From assembly GCA_900545445.1 (NCBI GenBank), contig UQZH01000017.1:1-35470 (forward strand): a stretch of 35,470 bases of DNA, read 5' to 3'. Under the pieces are notes generated by a model. It did not search any database and was not told where the DNA came from. It worked only from the letters and a program-made list of their open reading frames with translations. Each line of letters begins with the position of its first letter. Position 1 is the first letter of the stretch. Origin of the DNA: an uncultured Collinsella sp. (GTDB lineage Bacteria > Actinomycetota > Coriobacteriia > Coriobacteriales > Coriobacteriaceae). Below are positions 13,821 through 20,900 of this stretch, piece by piece. Made by a program: the position numbers and the translations under genes.

Positions 13821-13862
13821 AAAGTGGTTGGACAGCACATTGACGCACCGTCCAACCACTTT
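13821..13862 (-). terminator. Terminator of the thioredoxin-reductase-like gene
   Basis: AAAGTGGTTGGAC (13821-13833) is complementary to 13850-13862, with a 16-base loop. On the minus strand the stem is followed by TTTTACTT, 40 bases after the stop at 13903. Confidence 0.65.
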
Positions 13863-13902
13863 GTTTAAAGATAGCAACCTTACATAAGATATATTATCGT
13901 AC

Positions 13903-14841
13903 TTATCCGCGTAGAAAAGCGTATGCGCTGGTAGCCGCTATGGCTCCGTCCGAAACGGCGGTCACAACTTGGCGTAAACGCTTGGAGCGGATATCGCCGG
14001 CGGCAAATAAGCCAGGCGTGCGGGTGGCCATCGATTCGTCGGTTACAATACCGCCGTCGGGCGCCAGATCTACCAGATGCTCTACAAGCTCAGTATGGGG
14101 CTGCGTGCCAGCAAAGACAAAAATGCCAAACGAACCAGGGTCAAAGGACTCAGAATAGGTTTCACCGGTAGCGTTTTCCTTGAAGGCGATAGTCGTGGGC
14201 ATGGCCTCGCCCGAAAGTTCCACAATACTAGTTTGGTACCTAACTGAAATATTATCTTTTGCGAGCACCTTTTGAACTACGCCATCGGGAGCACGGAACT
14301 GATCGCGGCGCAAGACGATGGTCACGCTGCTGGCGATTTCTGACAAGAACAGGGCTTCCTCGCAGGCAGCATTACCGCCACCGATGACAAAAACCTGCTT
14401 GCCGCGAAAGAACATGCCATCGCACGTCGCGCAATAAGAAACGCCACGACCGCGATACGTATCCTCGCCAACAAAACCAGCAGATCGCGGCGTGGCACCC
14501 ATGCAAGCGATAACGCTCGAGGTCAGCATATCGCCCATATCGTGATGCACCGTAAACAGCGCCGCATCCGCATCGTAATCGATACCCGTAACCATGCTCC
14601 ATGTAACCTGTGCTCCCAGGCCCTCTGCATGTTGCTGAAACCGCTCGCCGAGTTCGGCGCCACTCAAGAGCGGAATGCCCGGATAGTTCTCGACCTCATT
14701 GGTTGTGGCGATCTGTCCTCCCGACATGCCTTGCTCTATCACGGTCGTCGTTAGGTTGGCGCGCGCCGCGTAAATGGCTGCAGCATAGCCCGCAGGCCCG
14801 CCGCCGATAATCGCAACATCGATCGGCTGATGAGTAGTCAT
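13903..14841 (-). CDS. trxB: Thioredoxin reductase (TrxB family)
   Basis: The 312-residue flavoprotein should pass electrons from NAD(P)H through FAD to a CxxC pair and then to thioredoxin or a related partner. The FAD-binding GGGPAGYAA is at residues 13-21, the redox pair CATC at 137-140 and the NAD(P)H-binding GGGNAACEEA at about 153-162; the end AAGDIRSKRLRQVVTAVSDG is typical. The start at 14841 has AGGAGG seven bases upstream and gives the usual N-terminus; an upstream ATG at 14916 does not. It is divergent from the glycosyltransferase gene and has its own terminator. No thioredoxin gene is adjacent. Confidence 0.92.
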   Translation of the reverse strand: MTTHQPIDVAIIGGGPAGYAAAIYAARANLTTTVIEQGMSGGQIATTNEVENYPGIPLLSGAELGERFQQHAEGLGAQVTWSMVTGIDYDADAALFTVHHDMGDMLTSSVIACMGATPRSAGFVGEDTYRGRGVSYCATCDGMFFRGKQVFVIGGGNAACEEALFLSEIASSVTIVLRRDQFRAPDGVVQKVLAKDNISVRYQTSIVELSGEAMPTTIAFKENATGETYSESFDPGSFGIFVFAGTQPHTELVEHLVDLAPDGGIVTDESMATRTPGLFAAGDIRSKRLRQVVTAVSDGAIAATSAYAFLRG

Positions 14842-14916
14842 GAAGAGACCTCCTGTCGAAAGATTGGCGTTCTTTGCGCTCATACCCAAATTTATGCGAA
14901 CGTGACACTCATGCAC

Positions 14917-14931
14917 TACAATGATTCATTG
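14917..14931 (+). promoter_or_regulatory. -10 box overlapping a 13-bp palindrome
   Basis: TACAAT (14917-14922) lies 36 bases before the glycosyltransferase start and overlaps the perfect palindrome CAATGATTCATTG (14919-14931). No good -35 is visible. A repressor site is a possibility. Confidence 0.4.
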
Positions 14932-14958
14932 TGAAACAAAGATGAAGGGGAGATATCG

Positions 14959-16260
14959 ATGGATCAGACGCAGACGAGCGATGACGCTCCCCTGCTCACG
15001 CACAGCACTCCCCAATCGGGACAAACCACGCTCTTGGCTCAGCAAAAACCTCTCGTGACTATCGTGCACGCCTCGGTCGGCTCGGGCCACAAGGCCGCCG
15101 CAAATGCGATTGCGCAGGCATTCGACCACATCCGCGGCACCAATGGCATCCCCGAGGATGTTGAGATTGAAGTGCTCGATATCCTTGATTTTGGACGCAT
15201 AAAATTCGACGGCAACAAAACGGCCGCCTCGTTTACCGGCGCCACGCGCCCAATTTATGACTTGACCTGGCGTTATACCCTTACCGGACACCTGCTTTGG
15301 GGCGGTGGCACGGCATGGTCGCGCATCATGTTCCCCGCATTTAACGAATACGTTCGAACTCGCAGGCCCATTGCCGTGGTAGCCACACATATCACGGCAG
15401 CCAACGTCGCCGTCGGCGCGCGCGTCATTACGGGCATCGACTATCCCGTCATTTGCGTACCGACCGATTACGAGGTCGAGGGCTGGTGGCCCCATAAGGA
15501 CACCGACCTATTCTGTGTGGCAAACGAGTTTATGGCCGAGACGCTCCGTCCCCGTAAGGTTCCCGAGACCAAGATCCGCATTACGGGCATCCCCATTCGC
15601 GCCGGGTTTGATACGGACTACAACCGCGAGGAAGAACTCGAGAAGTTCAATCTCCCCACAGACAAGCTCGTTGTGCTGGTGATGGCCGGCGCCAGTTTGC
15701 CTCAACCGTACGTTCGCTTTCGCGCGGAGATGGACCGCACCCTCCCCTTCCTGCGCAGCTTCGAGGACATGCACTTTGTCTTTTTGCCGGGCAAGGATGC
15801 CGAATATGCCACCCGTCTCAAAACGCTTTTCGATGCCATGAAACTCGAGGACGTCACGGTTCTTGACTACGTCGATGACATGGCAGCGCTTATGCACGGC
15901 TGTGACCTGGCAATCCTCAAATCTGGCGGACTCACTGTTACCGAATGCCTGTGCGCACACCTGCCTATGATTCTGCTGGGCAAGTCATATGGCCAGGAAA
16001 AGGCCAACACCACCATGCTCACCGGCATGGGCGCCAGCATGCATGTCACCACCGCACGCGAGCTCATCGTGACGTTGCGCCATCTCCACGATCATCCCGA
16101 GTCGCTCAAGGCGCTGCTCATCAATGGCGAAGTCCTGCGCCGTCCATGCGCAGCCGAGGACATCGCCATCGCAACCATGGAGCTTGCAGGCAAACCCCAA
16201 AAGCGCAAACGAGCCTTCTGCCGCTTCTACTGGGGCGAAAAACCAGCGCATATCCGCTAG
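14959..16260 (+). CDS. MGDG synthase / UgtP-type glycosyltransferase
   Basis: The 433-residue protein has the signature of monogalactosyldiacylglycerol synthases and processive diacylglycerol glucosyltransferases (GT28-like). ASVGSGHKAAANAIAQAF (about residues 38-55) is the glycine loop and helix of the acceptor domain. The C-terminal donor domain has VMAGASLPQPY, FLPGKDAEY and the KSGGLTVTECLC segment (about 320-331) that binds the nucleotide sugar. It probably makes glycolipids at the inner membrane face, which serve as membrane lipid or lipoteichoic acid-type anchor. GGGGAG lies seven bases before the ATG. No partner gene is adjacent; the hairpin cluster follows. Confidence 0.88.
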   Translation: MDQTQTSDDAPLLTHSTPQSGQTTLLAQQKPLVTIVHASVGSGHKAAANAIAQAFDHIRGTNGIPEDVEIEVLDILDFGRIKFDGNKTAASFTGATRPIYDLTWRYTLTGHLLWGGGTAWSRIMFPAFNEYVRTRRPIAVVATHITAANVAVGARVITGIDYPVICVPTDYEVEGWWPHKDTDLFCVANEFMAETLRPRKVPETKIRITGIPIRAGFDTDYNREEELEKFNLPTDKLVVLVMAGASLPQPYVRFRAEMDRTLPFLRSFEDMHFVFLPGKDAEYATRLKTLFDAMKLEDVTVLDYVDDMAALMHGCDLAILKSGGLTVTECLCAHLPMILLGKSYGQEKANTTMLTGMGASMHVTTARELIVTLRHLHDHPESLKALLINGEVLRRPCAAEDIAIATMELAGKPQKRKRAFCRFYWGEKPAHIR

Positions 16261-16273
16261 CGTCTTAAAGTCC

Positions 16274-16386
16274 GCTGTGGCGCAGGCCGCCCACACATAT
16301 CATTCCATGCTCAAACATTCTCGCTTCGCTTCGCTCGCTGCGAAACTGCGCGTGGAACGATATGTGTGGGCGGCCTGCGCCACAGC
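16274..16386 (-). repeat. Covarying hairpin element, copy A
   Basis: The 34-base arms 16274-16307 and 16353-16386 are complementary except at one position (16302 with 16358). The 45-base loop (16308-16352) is the reverse complement of the loop of copy B, plus nine bases. Read on the minus strand, the single imperfect pair is a G-U wobble at the same place as in copy B. The stem sequence differs from copy B at about 15 pairs and all are compensated. It begins 14 bases after the glycosyltransferase stop. I assign the minus strand because the shared loop reads in the same sense as in copy B. Confidence 0.85.
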
Positions 16387-16460
16387 TACAAGTACATTCC
16401 AGCAGATATATCGGTTACTCAAGTAAAGCAGCGAAGGTGAACTCAAATACAAGTAATCCA

Positions 16461-16509
16461 AGTAACCCGATGCGACAAAGGGGTTGTCTCTTTGTCGCAT
16501 CGGGTTACT
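16461..16509. repeat. Perfect 20-bp hairpin between the two elements
   Basis: Positions 16461-16480 pair exactly with 16490-16509, with loop GGGTTGTCT. The inner GACAAAG/CTTTGTC is shared with the hairpin at 13083-13124, while the outer arms differ. AAGTAA occurs three times upstream (near 16420, 16451 and 16460). Confidence 0.8.
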
Positions 16510-16583
16510 AGTTGGATACAGCTTTTAGATACAGCAAACGGTTTTGATTGGGAACCATGGTTGGTTGCGAGCACGTAGGCATA

Positions 16584-16687
16584 GCTCGCCCCTTGGAGGC
16601 CCCTATATATCGTCCCGCGCGCAGTTTCGCAGCGAAGCGAGAATGTTTGAGCACGGGATGATATATAGGGGCCTCCAAGGGGCGAGC
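16584..16687 (+). repeat. Covarying hairpin element, copy B
   Basis: The 34-base arms 16584-16617 and 16654-16687 pair at every position except a G-T at 16612/16659. The 36-base loop (16618-16653) contains CGCAGTTTCGCAGCGA and GAATGTTTGAGCA, the same as copy A read on the other strand. Both copies begin GCT, have 20 variable positions, then ATATC, the wobble and a TYCCR closing block. It lies 36 bases past the stop of dut, in the gap between convergent genes. Confidence 0.85.
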
Positions 16688-16722
16688 GAACATTACGATG
16701 CTCCGTTCAACAAAGTAAAGAG

Positions 16723-17166
16723 CTAGGCGACGCCGCTAGAACCGAAACCGCCGGCTCCTCGGTCGGTTTTGTCTAGTTCGTCTACTTCTACGAGATTGAC
16801 CGTGGGGACTTCTTGGATGACGAGCTGGGCGATGCGGTCACCTTTGTTGATCTGGATATTGTTAGTGGGATCCAGGTTGATGAGGATGACCTTAAGCTCG
16901 CCTCGATAGTGGGCGTCGATGAGGCCAGGAGTGTTGACTATAGACAAGCCCTGCTTAATGGCTAGGCCGCTGCGGGGCTGGACAAAGCCGGCGTAGCCAT
17001 CGGGCAGCGCAATGGCCAAGCCAGTGGAGACCAAGCGGCGCTCAAAGGGCTTGAGGGTGCAGTCTTCGTTGGCACGGAGGTCAAGGCCGGCATCCGTGGG
17101 ATGTGCGTATTTGGGAAGCTCGACCGTGGGATCGAGACGCTTAATGTTAACGGTAATGTTGGACAT
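16723..17166 (-). CDS. dut: dUTP diphosphatase
   Basis: The 147-residue trimeric enzyme hydrolyses dUTP to dUMP, which keeps uracil out of DNA. All five family motifs are visible: DAGLDLRA (about 25-32), PRSGLA (about 64-69), GLIDAHYRGELKVILIN (about 81-97), KGDRIAQLV (about 107-115) and the C-terminal TDRGAGGFGSSG (about 133-144). The gene begins four bases after the nrdR stop, with AAGGTGA as binding site inside the end of nrdR, so the two are one operon. This pairs the control of deoxynucleotide synthesis with cleaning of the dNTP pool. Confidence 0.96.
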   Translation of the reverse strand: MSNITVNIKRLDPTVELPKYAHPTDAGLDLRANEDCTLKPFERRLVSTGLAIALPDGYAGFVQPRSGLAIKQGLSIVNTPGLIDAHYRGELKVILINLDPTNNIQINKGDRIAQLVIQEVPTVNLVEVDELDKTDRGAGGFGSSGVA

Positions 17167-17170
17167 GAAA

Positions 17171-17614
17171 TCACCTTAGCTTGTCGAGCTCTTGCAAAAA
17201 CTCGTCGACGTCTTTGAAATCGCGATAGACCGAGGCAAAACGAATGTAGGCCACCTTGTCGATCTTGGCCAGGCGCTTAAGCACCATATCGCCCAGTTCG
17301 TGGGACGTAACAGCCGTCAGCGTACGGGAACGCAGTTCCACCTCGATATCATCGATGATCTCGTTGAGCTTTTTCGTATCGATATCGCGCTTAATCGTGG
17401 CGCGCATCAGACCAACCAGCAGCTTGTTGCGATCGAACCGCTGCTTTGACCCGTCGGATTTGATAACCTCGATGGGATCTTCGCAGCGCTCGAACGTTGT
17501 AAAACGATAATTGCACGAACAGCATTCGCGACGACGCTTGATAGTGTTGTTCGACTCCTGCATACGGGAATCGACAACGCGGGTATGTGCCTTGCCGCAT
17601 TTGGGACAGCGCAT
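17171..17614 (-). CDS. nrdR: Ribonucleotide reductase regulator NrdR
   Basis: The 147-residue repressor senses ATP/dATP and controls ribonucleotide reductase genes. The N-terminal zinc ribbon has Cys3, Cys6, Cys31 and Cys34 (MRCPKC and ECCSC, followed by NYRFTTFE). The ATP-cone domain follows from IEVIKSDGSKQRFDRNKLL (about residue 48). AGGAGGAGG precedes the ATG. It lies 51 bases behind the LysM gene and directly before dut. The nrdR-LysM-lexA neighbourhood is known from mycobacteria and corynebacteria, where the LysM gene is SOS-induced. No NrdR box is seen in this window. Confidence 0.96.
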   Translation of the reverse strand: MRCPKCGKAHTRVVDSRMQESNNTIKRRRECCSCNYRFTTFERCEDPIEVIKSDGSKQRFDRNKLLVGLMRATIKRDIDTKKLNEIIDDIEVELRSRTLTAVTSHELGDMVLKRLAKIDKVAYIRFASVYRDFKDVDEFLQELDKLR

Positions 17615-17665
17615 GGTACCTCCTCCTAAACGATAACAAGGGTACCATGCGACCGAGCCGAAATC

Positions 17666-18115
17666 TTACGAACGAGTCGGAACTTTCAGAACTGCACCAG
17701 CATCAAGAGAGCCGCGATCGAGGTGATTGACGCTACGAATCATGTCGGAAGTCTCCTGTGTGGAAAGGCCATCGATGGGATGCTCCTGGGCAAGCGACCA
17801 CAGGGAATCGCCGGGCTGCACGCGAACCGTCTCGTAGGTAACGTTGGCTACGGAATCGGCATATGCTGCGTGGCGAGCAGAAAAAACTGACGTGGCGAGC
17901 ACAAAGAACAGGGTGAACGCTACAGCAACAGCAACAATCGTCGAGGCCTTCAGGGCAACAGGAGCCAAAGCAGCGGCCGCACGCTGGGTGCGAACGGGCT
18001 TAGTGGCTACGGCCTGAAAATGAGAGCGTCCGCCCTTCACGACCGTAAAGGCAGGCGAGGCGGGCGTCTCGAGCTTAAGGGCGAGGTTTCCCTGGACCAT
18101 ATCCGCTGCGTTCAT
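17666..18115 (-). CDS. LysM protein, probable SOS division suppressor
   Basis: The 149-residue protein has a cytosolic N-terminus of about 55 residues, one membrane segment at about 58-79 (VAVAVAFTLFFVLATSVF) and a C-terminal LysM domain (YETVRVQPGDSLWSLAQEH to VLKVPTR, about 93-147). It is transcribed divergently from lexA across LexA boxes, and the start has AGGAG upstream. The same position and architecture are shared by YneA of Bacillus, DivS of Corynebacterium and ChiZ (Rv2719c) of Mycobacterium, which delay division after DNA damage. I therefore infer a division-blocking role. No hydrolase domain is visible. Confidence 0.82.
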   Translation of the reverse strand: MNAADMVQGNLALKLETPASPAFTVVKGGRSHFQAVATKPVRTQRAAAALAPVALKASTIVAVAVAFTLFFVLATSVFSARHAAYADSVANVTYETVRVQPGDSLWSLAQEHPIDGLSTQETSDMIRSVNHLDRGSLDAGAVLKVPTRS

Positions 18116-18185
18116 TCTGTTCTCCTCTCGTTTGTTTTGACGAGAACTGTTTTATCAAGCCGCGGGGACAAAAAAGTCTAGCGCG

Positions 18186-18199
18186 GGAACGAGTGTTCG
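18186..18199. promoter_or_regulatory. LexA box 1
   Basis: GGAACGAGTGTTCG matches the Gram-positive SOS box pattern CGAACN4GTTCG with one change. It lies 71 bases upstream of the LysM start and is best placed to control it. Confidence 0.75.
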
Positions 18200-18213
18200 G
18201 TTATTATTATCTT

Positions 18214-18254
18214 CGAACAGTTGTTCCTGTCAAGCAAAATAGAACATTTGTTTG
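18214..18254 (+). promoter_or_regulatory. LexA boxes 2 and 3
   Basis: CGAACAGTTGTTCC (18214-18227) and AGAACATTTGTTTG (18241-18254) lie upstream of the lexA start at 18278. Box 2 is one change from the consensus and box 3 is weaker. They lie within the likely lexA promoter and support autoregulation. Confidence 0.8.
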
Positions 18255-18277
18255 GTATGGGTAGAGAGGAATCCCTG

Positions 18278-18922
18278 ATGGCTCGCAAAATTACCAAGCG
18301 TCAGCAGCAAATTTACGACTTCATCAAGGAATATCAGCAGGAAAAGGGCTATCCGCCCAGTGTGCGCGAGATGGCTTCGGCTGTGGGCCTTTCCTCCCCT
18401 AGCACCGTACATGCACATCTCTCCGCACTCGAAGCACGCGGCCTGCTCAAGCGTGACGCCACCAAGCCTCGCGCTCTCGAGCTCTTTGACGAGGACGGAT
18501 CTTCCGTCTCCATCTCAAAGTCCGATGAGCCCACGGCGCCTCGCGGCACGGTATCGCTGCCTCTCGTAGGCCGAGTCGCTGCAGGGATTCCCATCCTTGC
18601 CGAGCAGAATATCGAAGACACCTTTACCATCCCAACCGAGATCGCAACGGACCAGGGGTCCTTTATCCTCGAGGTCCACGGCAATTCGATGATTAACGTC
18701 GGCATTTATAACGGCGACTACATCATCGTTCGTGAGCAGAAGAGTGCCATGAATGGCGAGATTGTCGTGGCTATGATCGATGGCTCTGCAACGGTCAAAA
18801 CATTCTACAAGGAGCGGGGACGCGTTCGTCTGCAGCCCGAAAACGACACCATGGAGCCCATCTACGCGACAAATCCCACGATTCTGGGCAAGGTCGTCGG
18901 TTTGATGCGCCGGTTTTCGTAA
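18278..18922 (+). CDS. lexA: SOS repressor LexA
   Basis: The 214-residue protein has a winged helix-turn-helix (about residues 1-65: KITKRQQQIYDFI, then GYPPSVREMASAVGLSSPSTVHAHL) and a self-cleaving S24 domain. The cleavage site is Ala102-Gly103 in VAAGIP, and the catalytic pair is Ser137 in HGNSM and Lys174 in TVKTF. The start at 18278 has AGAGGA eight bases upstream; a longer frame from 18221 would translate through LexA box 3. It is divergent from the LysM gene and its stop overlaps the next ATG by one base. RecA, which triggers the cleavage, is encoded at 27265. Confidence 0.97.
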   Translation: MARKITKRQQQIYDFIKEYQQEKGYPPSVREMASAVGLSSPSTVHAHLSALEARGLLKRDATKPRALELFDEDGSSVSISKSDEPTAPRGTVSLPLVGRVAAGIPILAEQNIEDTFTIPTEIATDQGSFILEVHGNSMINVGIYNGDYIIVREQKSAMNGEIVVAMIDGSATVKTFYKERGRVRLQPENDTMEPIYATNPTILGKVVGLMRRFS

Positions 18923-19626
18923 TGCAAAAACACATCACTGTCTTTGATACTATTCGCGGGTTTACCATGCTGTCGATGGCGGGATTTCATACCTGCTACG
19001 ACCTTGCCTACCTATATGGTTGGAAGATGCCCTGGTTTACCCAGACCATCTTCCAGGACATCTGGCGTGCCAGCATCAGTTGGGTATTTTTGTTTATTGC
19101 CGGCTGGATGTGCACCCTCTCGCGCAACAACATCAAGCGTGCCGTCAAATATGCCGCTGCCGCGTTAGTTGTATGGGTCGCAACGACGCTCGTCTCAGTC
19201 GATGACTCGGTGAACTTCGGCATCATTTTCTGCATGGCGGCGTGCACCGCCATTGTTGCACTCGCGCGCCCGGTTCTCGATAGGGTGCCGACAGTATGGG
19301 GTATAACGATTTGCCTCATACTCTTTGCCTGTACCTGGAGCATTCCTAAAGCGGTCTACCCTATCCCCTATCTAGCTTGGCTGGGTTTCCCAGGTCCAGA
19401 CTTTGTCTCCGGTGATTACTATCCGCTCATACCCTTCTTATTTATGTACCTTGCAGGCTTCTTTGCCGCCCGCACGGCACAAAAAGCAAACCGCGAGGCG
19501 CCAGCATGGGCCCATGAGAATCCCATCCCCGTGCTCGCAAGCCTCGGACGCCATGCACTACCGTTCTATCTGCTTCATCAGCCCGTTATATTGGGCGTAC
19601 TGGAGCTGATTTATTCCGTTCGGTAA
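18922..19626 (+). CDS. Membrane acyltransferase-like protein (DUF1624/heparan-glucosaminide N-acetyltransferase type)
   Basis: The 234-residue protein has about seven membrane segments. Near its N-terminus it has FDTIRGFTMLSMAGFHTCYDLAYL, the pattern of DUF1624 and related membrane acyltransferases, where Asp/Arg and a conserved His in the first helices are typical. The final part has LGRHALPFYLLHQP, also shared with acyltransferase-3-type enzymes. It may acetylate a cell-envelope sugar, but the substrate is unknown. Its ATG overlaps the lexA stop (TAATG), so it should be translated from the lexA transcript and induced with it. Its 3' end overlaps hflX by 16 bases. Confidence 0.8.
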   Translation: MQKHITVFDTIRGFTMLSMAGFHTCYDLAYLYGWKMPWFTQTIFQDIWRASISWVFLFIAGWMCTLSRNNIKRAVKYAAAALVVWVATTLVSVDDSVNFGIIFCMAACTAIVALARPVLDRVPTVWGITICLILFACTWSIPKAVYPIPYLAWLGFPGPDFVSGDYYPLIPFLFMYLAGFFAARTAQKANREAPAWAHENPIPVLASLGRHALPFYLLHQPVILGVLELIYSVR

Positions 19627-20900
19627 CGCTCAAGACGTGGTGCGATACGGGCCGGCAGCTTTGCCACAATACGAACGCCGCCCTCAAGATATTCCTCGTG
19701 CAGAAGGGTTCCCTGTTCGTGCACGAGCGTGATTAAAGCGCCCTCTCGATACGGGATATCGGCCGAGAGCAACACGTCTGTAGCGGCCGCTTCACGAGCG
19801 ATGCGGTCGACTAAGTCATCAAGACCCTCACCCGTCTGAGCCGAGAACAGCACCGCCTCGGGATAGCGTCGGCGGAAGCTCAAGCGGTCGACGCTATCGA
19901 GCAGATCAATTTTATTGAACACAGTAAGCGTCAGGCGCTCACCGGCACCAATCTCGTCAAGGACACGATCAACCGCCTCGAGCTGACGCTCGTAATCCTC
20001 ATCGGAAGCGTCTACAACTTTAAGAATCAAATCGGCGCCGAGCACCTCGGAAAGCGTAGATTTAAACGCGTCGACCAGGCCATGGGGCAGCTTTTGAATA
20101 AAGCCGACGGTATCGGTGATCGTCATGCCACGGCCACCGGGTAAACGGTACGAGCGCGTCGTGGGATCGAGCGTGGCAAACAGCTTATCCTGCGAAAGTA
20201 CCGTGGATCCCGTCAAACGATTAAGCAACGTCGACTTGCCGGCATTGGTATAGCCAGCCAACGCCACGCGAAACGCCGGCGATTCAATACGGCTTTTCGA
20301 TTGCACATCACGACGTTGTTCAACCTGTTTCAGTTCGCGTCGAAGCGCAGCGATCTTATTGCGAATCAGGCGACGGTCGACCTCGAGCTGGCTTTCGCCC
20401 TGGCCAAAACGCGATCCAATGCCGCCACGCGTCTGTTCCTTGGCAAGATGGCTCCACATACCTCGCAGACGAGGCAGCAGATACTGCAACTGTGCCAGCT
20501 GAACCTGTAAGCGGCCCTCACGCGTCTGGGCATGCAGGCCAAAGATATCCAAAATCAACGCCGTACGGTCAATAATCTTGACCGGTTCGCCCACGGCTTT
20601 CTCAAGATAGGACTGCTGTGAGGGCGTCAGGTCGTCGTCGAAGATAACAACATCCGCATCCATGCGATGCACCAAGCCGCACAGCTCCTCGACCTTGCCA
20701 GAACCGATAAACGATTTGGGATAGGGTTTGACCAGGCGCTGAGACAAGCGTGCCACGCATTGGGCCCCAGCAGTGTGGGCTAGACGCTCGAGCTCGTCGA
20801 GCGAACGGTCGAGCGGCCAGGCGTTATCGCGCCACTCGACACCAACCAAGATGGCGCGCTCAGGTTCAGGCGCCGTGGGGACCAAAGGGAAACGAGCCAT
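19611..20900 (-). CDS. hflX: Ribosome-splitting GTPase HflX
   Basis: The 429-residue protein has the HflX N-terminal domain (ending in LPRLRGMWSHLAKEQTRGGIGSRFGQGESQLEVDRR, about residues 143-178) and a coiled linker. The GTPase domain has G1 GYTNAGKS (about 215-222), G3 DTVGF and G4 NKID. HflX binds stalled 70S or 50S particles and helps rescue ribosomes after stress. Its ATG overlaps the miaA stop by one base (TAATG). The miaB-miaA-hflX order recalls the miaA-hfq-hflX cluster of proteobacteria, but with no hfq here. Confidence 0.96.
   Translation of the reverse strand: MARFPLVPTAPEPERAILVGVEWRDNAWPLDRSLDELERLAHTAGAQCVARLSQRLVKPYPKSFIGSGKVEELCGLVHRMDADVVIFDDDLTPSQQSYLEKAVGEPVKIIDRTALILDIFGLHAQTREGRLQVQLAQLQYLLPRLRGMWSHLAKEQTRGGIGSRFGQGESQLEVDRRLIRNKIAALRRELKQVEQRRDVQSKSRIESPAFRVALAGYTNAGKSTLLNRLTGSTVLSQDKLFATLDPTTRSYRLPGGRGMTITDTVGFIQKLPHGLVDAFKSTLSEVLGADLILKVVDASDEDYERQLEAVDRVLDEIGAGERLTLTVFNKIDLLDSVDRLSFRRRYPEAVLFSAQTGEGLDDLVDRIAREAAATDVLLSADIPYREGALITLVHEQGTLLHEEYLEGGVRIVAKLPARIAPRLERYRTE

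Noticed and set aside
16274..16687. Composite transposon or insertion sequence bounded by the two inverted copies
   Set aside because: The DNA between the copies has no transposase frame and only 197 bases. The arms differ in sequence, which does not fit terminal inverted repeats of one transposon.
18221..18277. Upstream start for lexA at 18221
   Set aside because: It would place LexA box 3 and part of box 2 in the coding sequence. The added residues do not look like LexA, and the ATG at 18278 has a good binding site.
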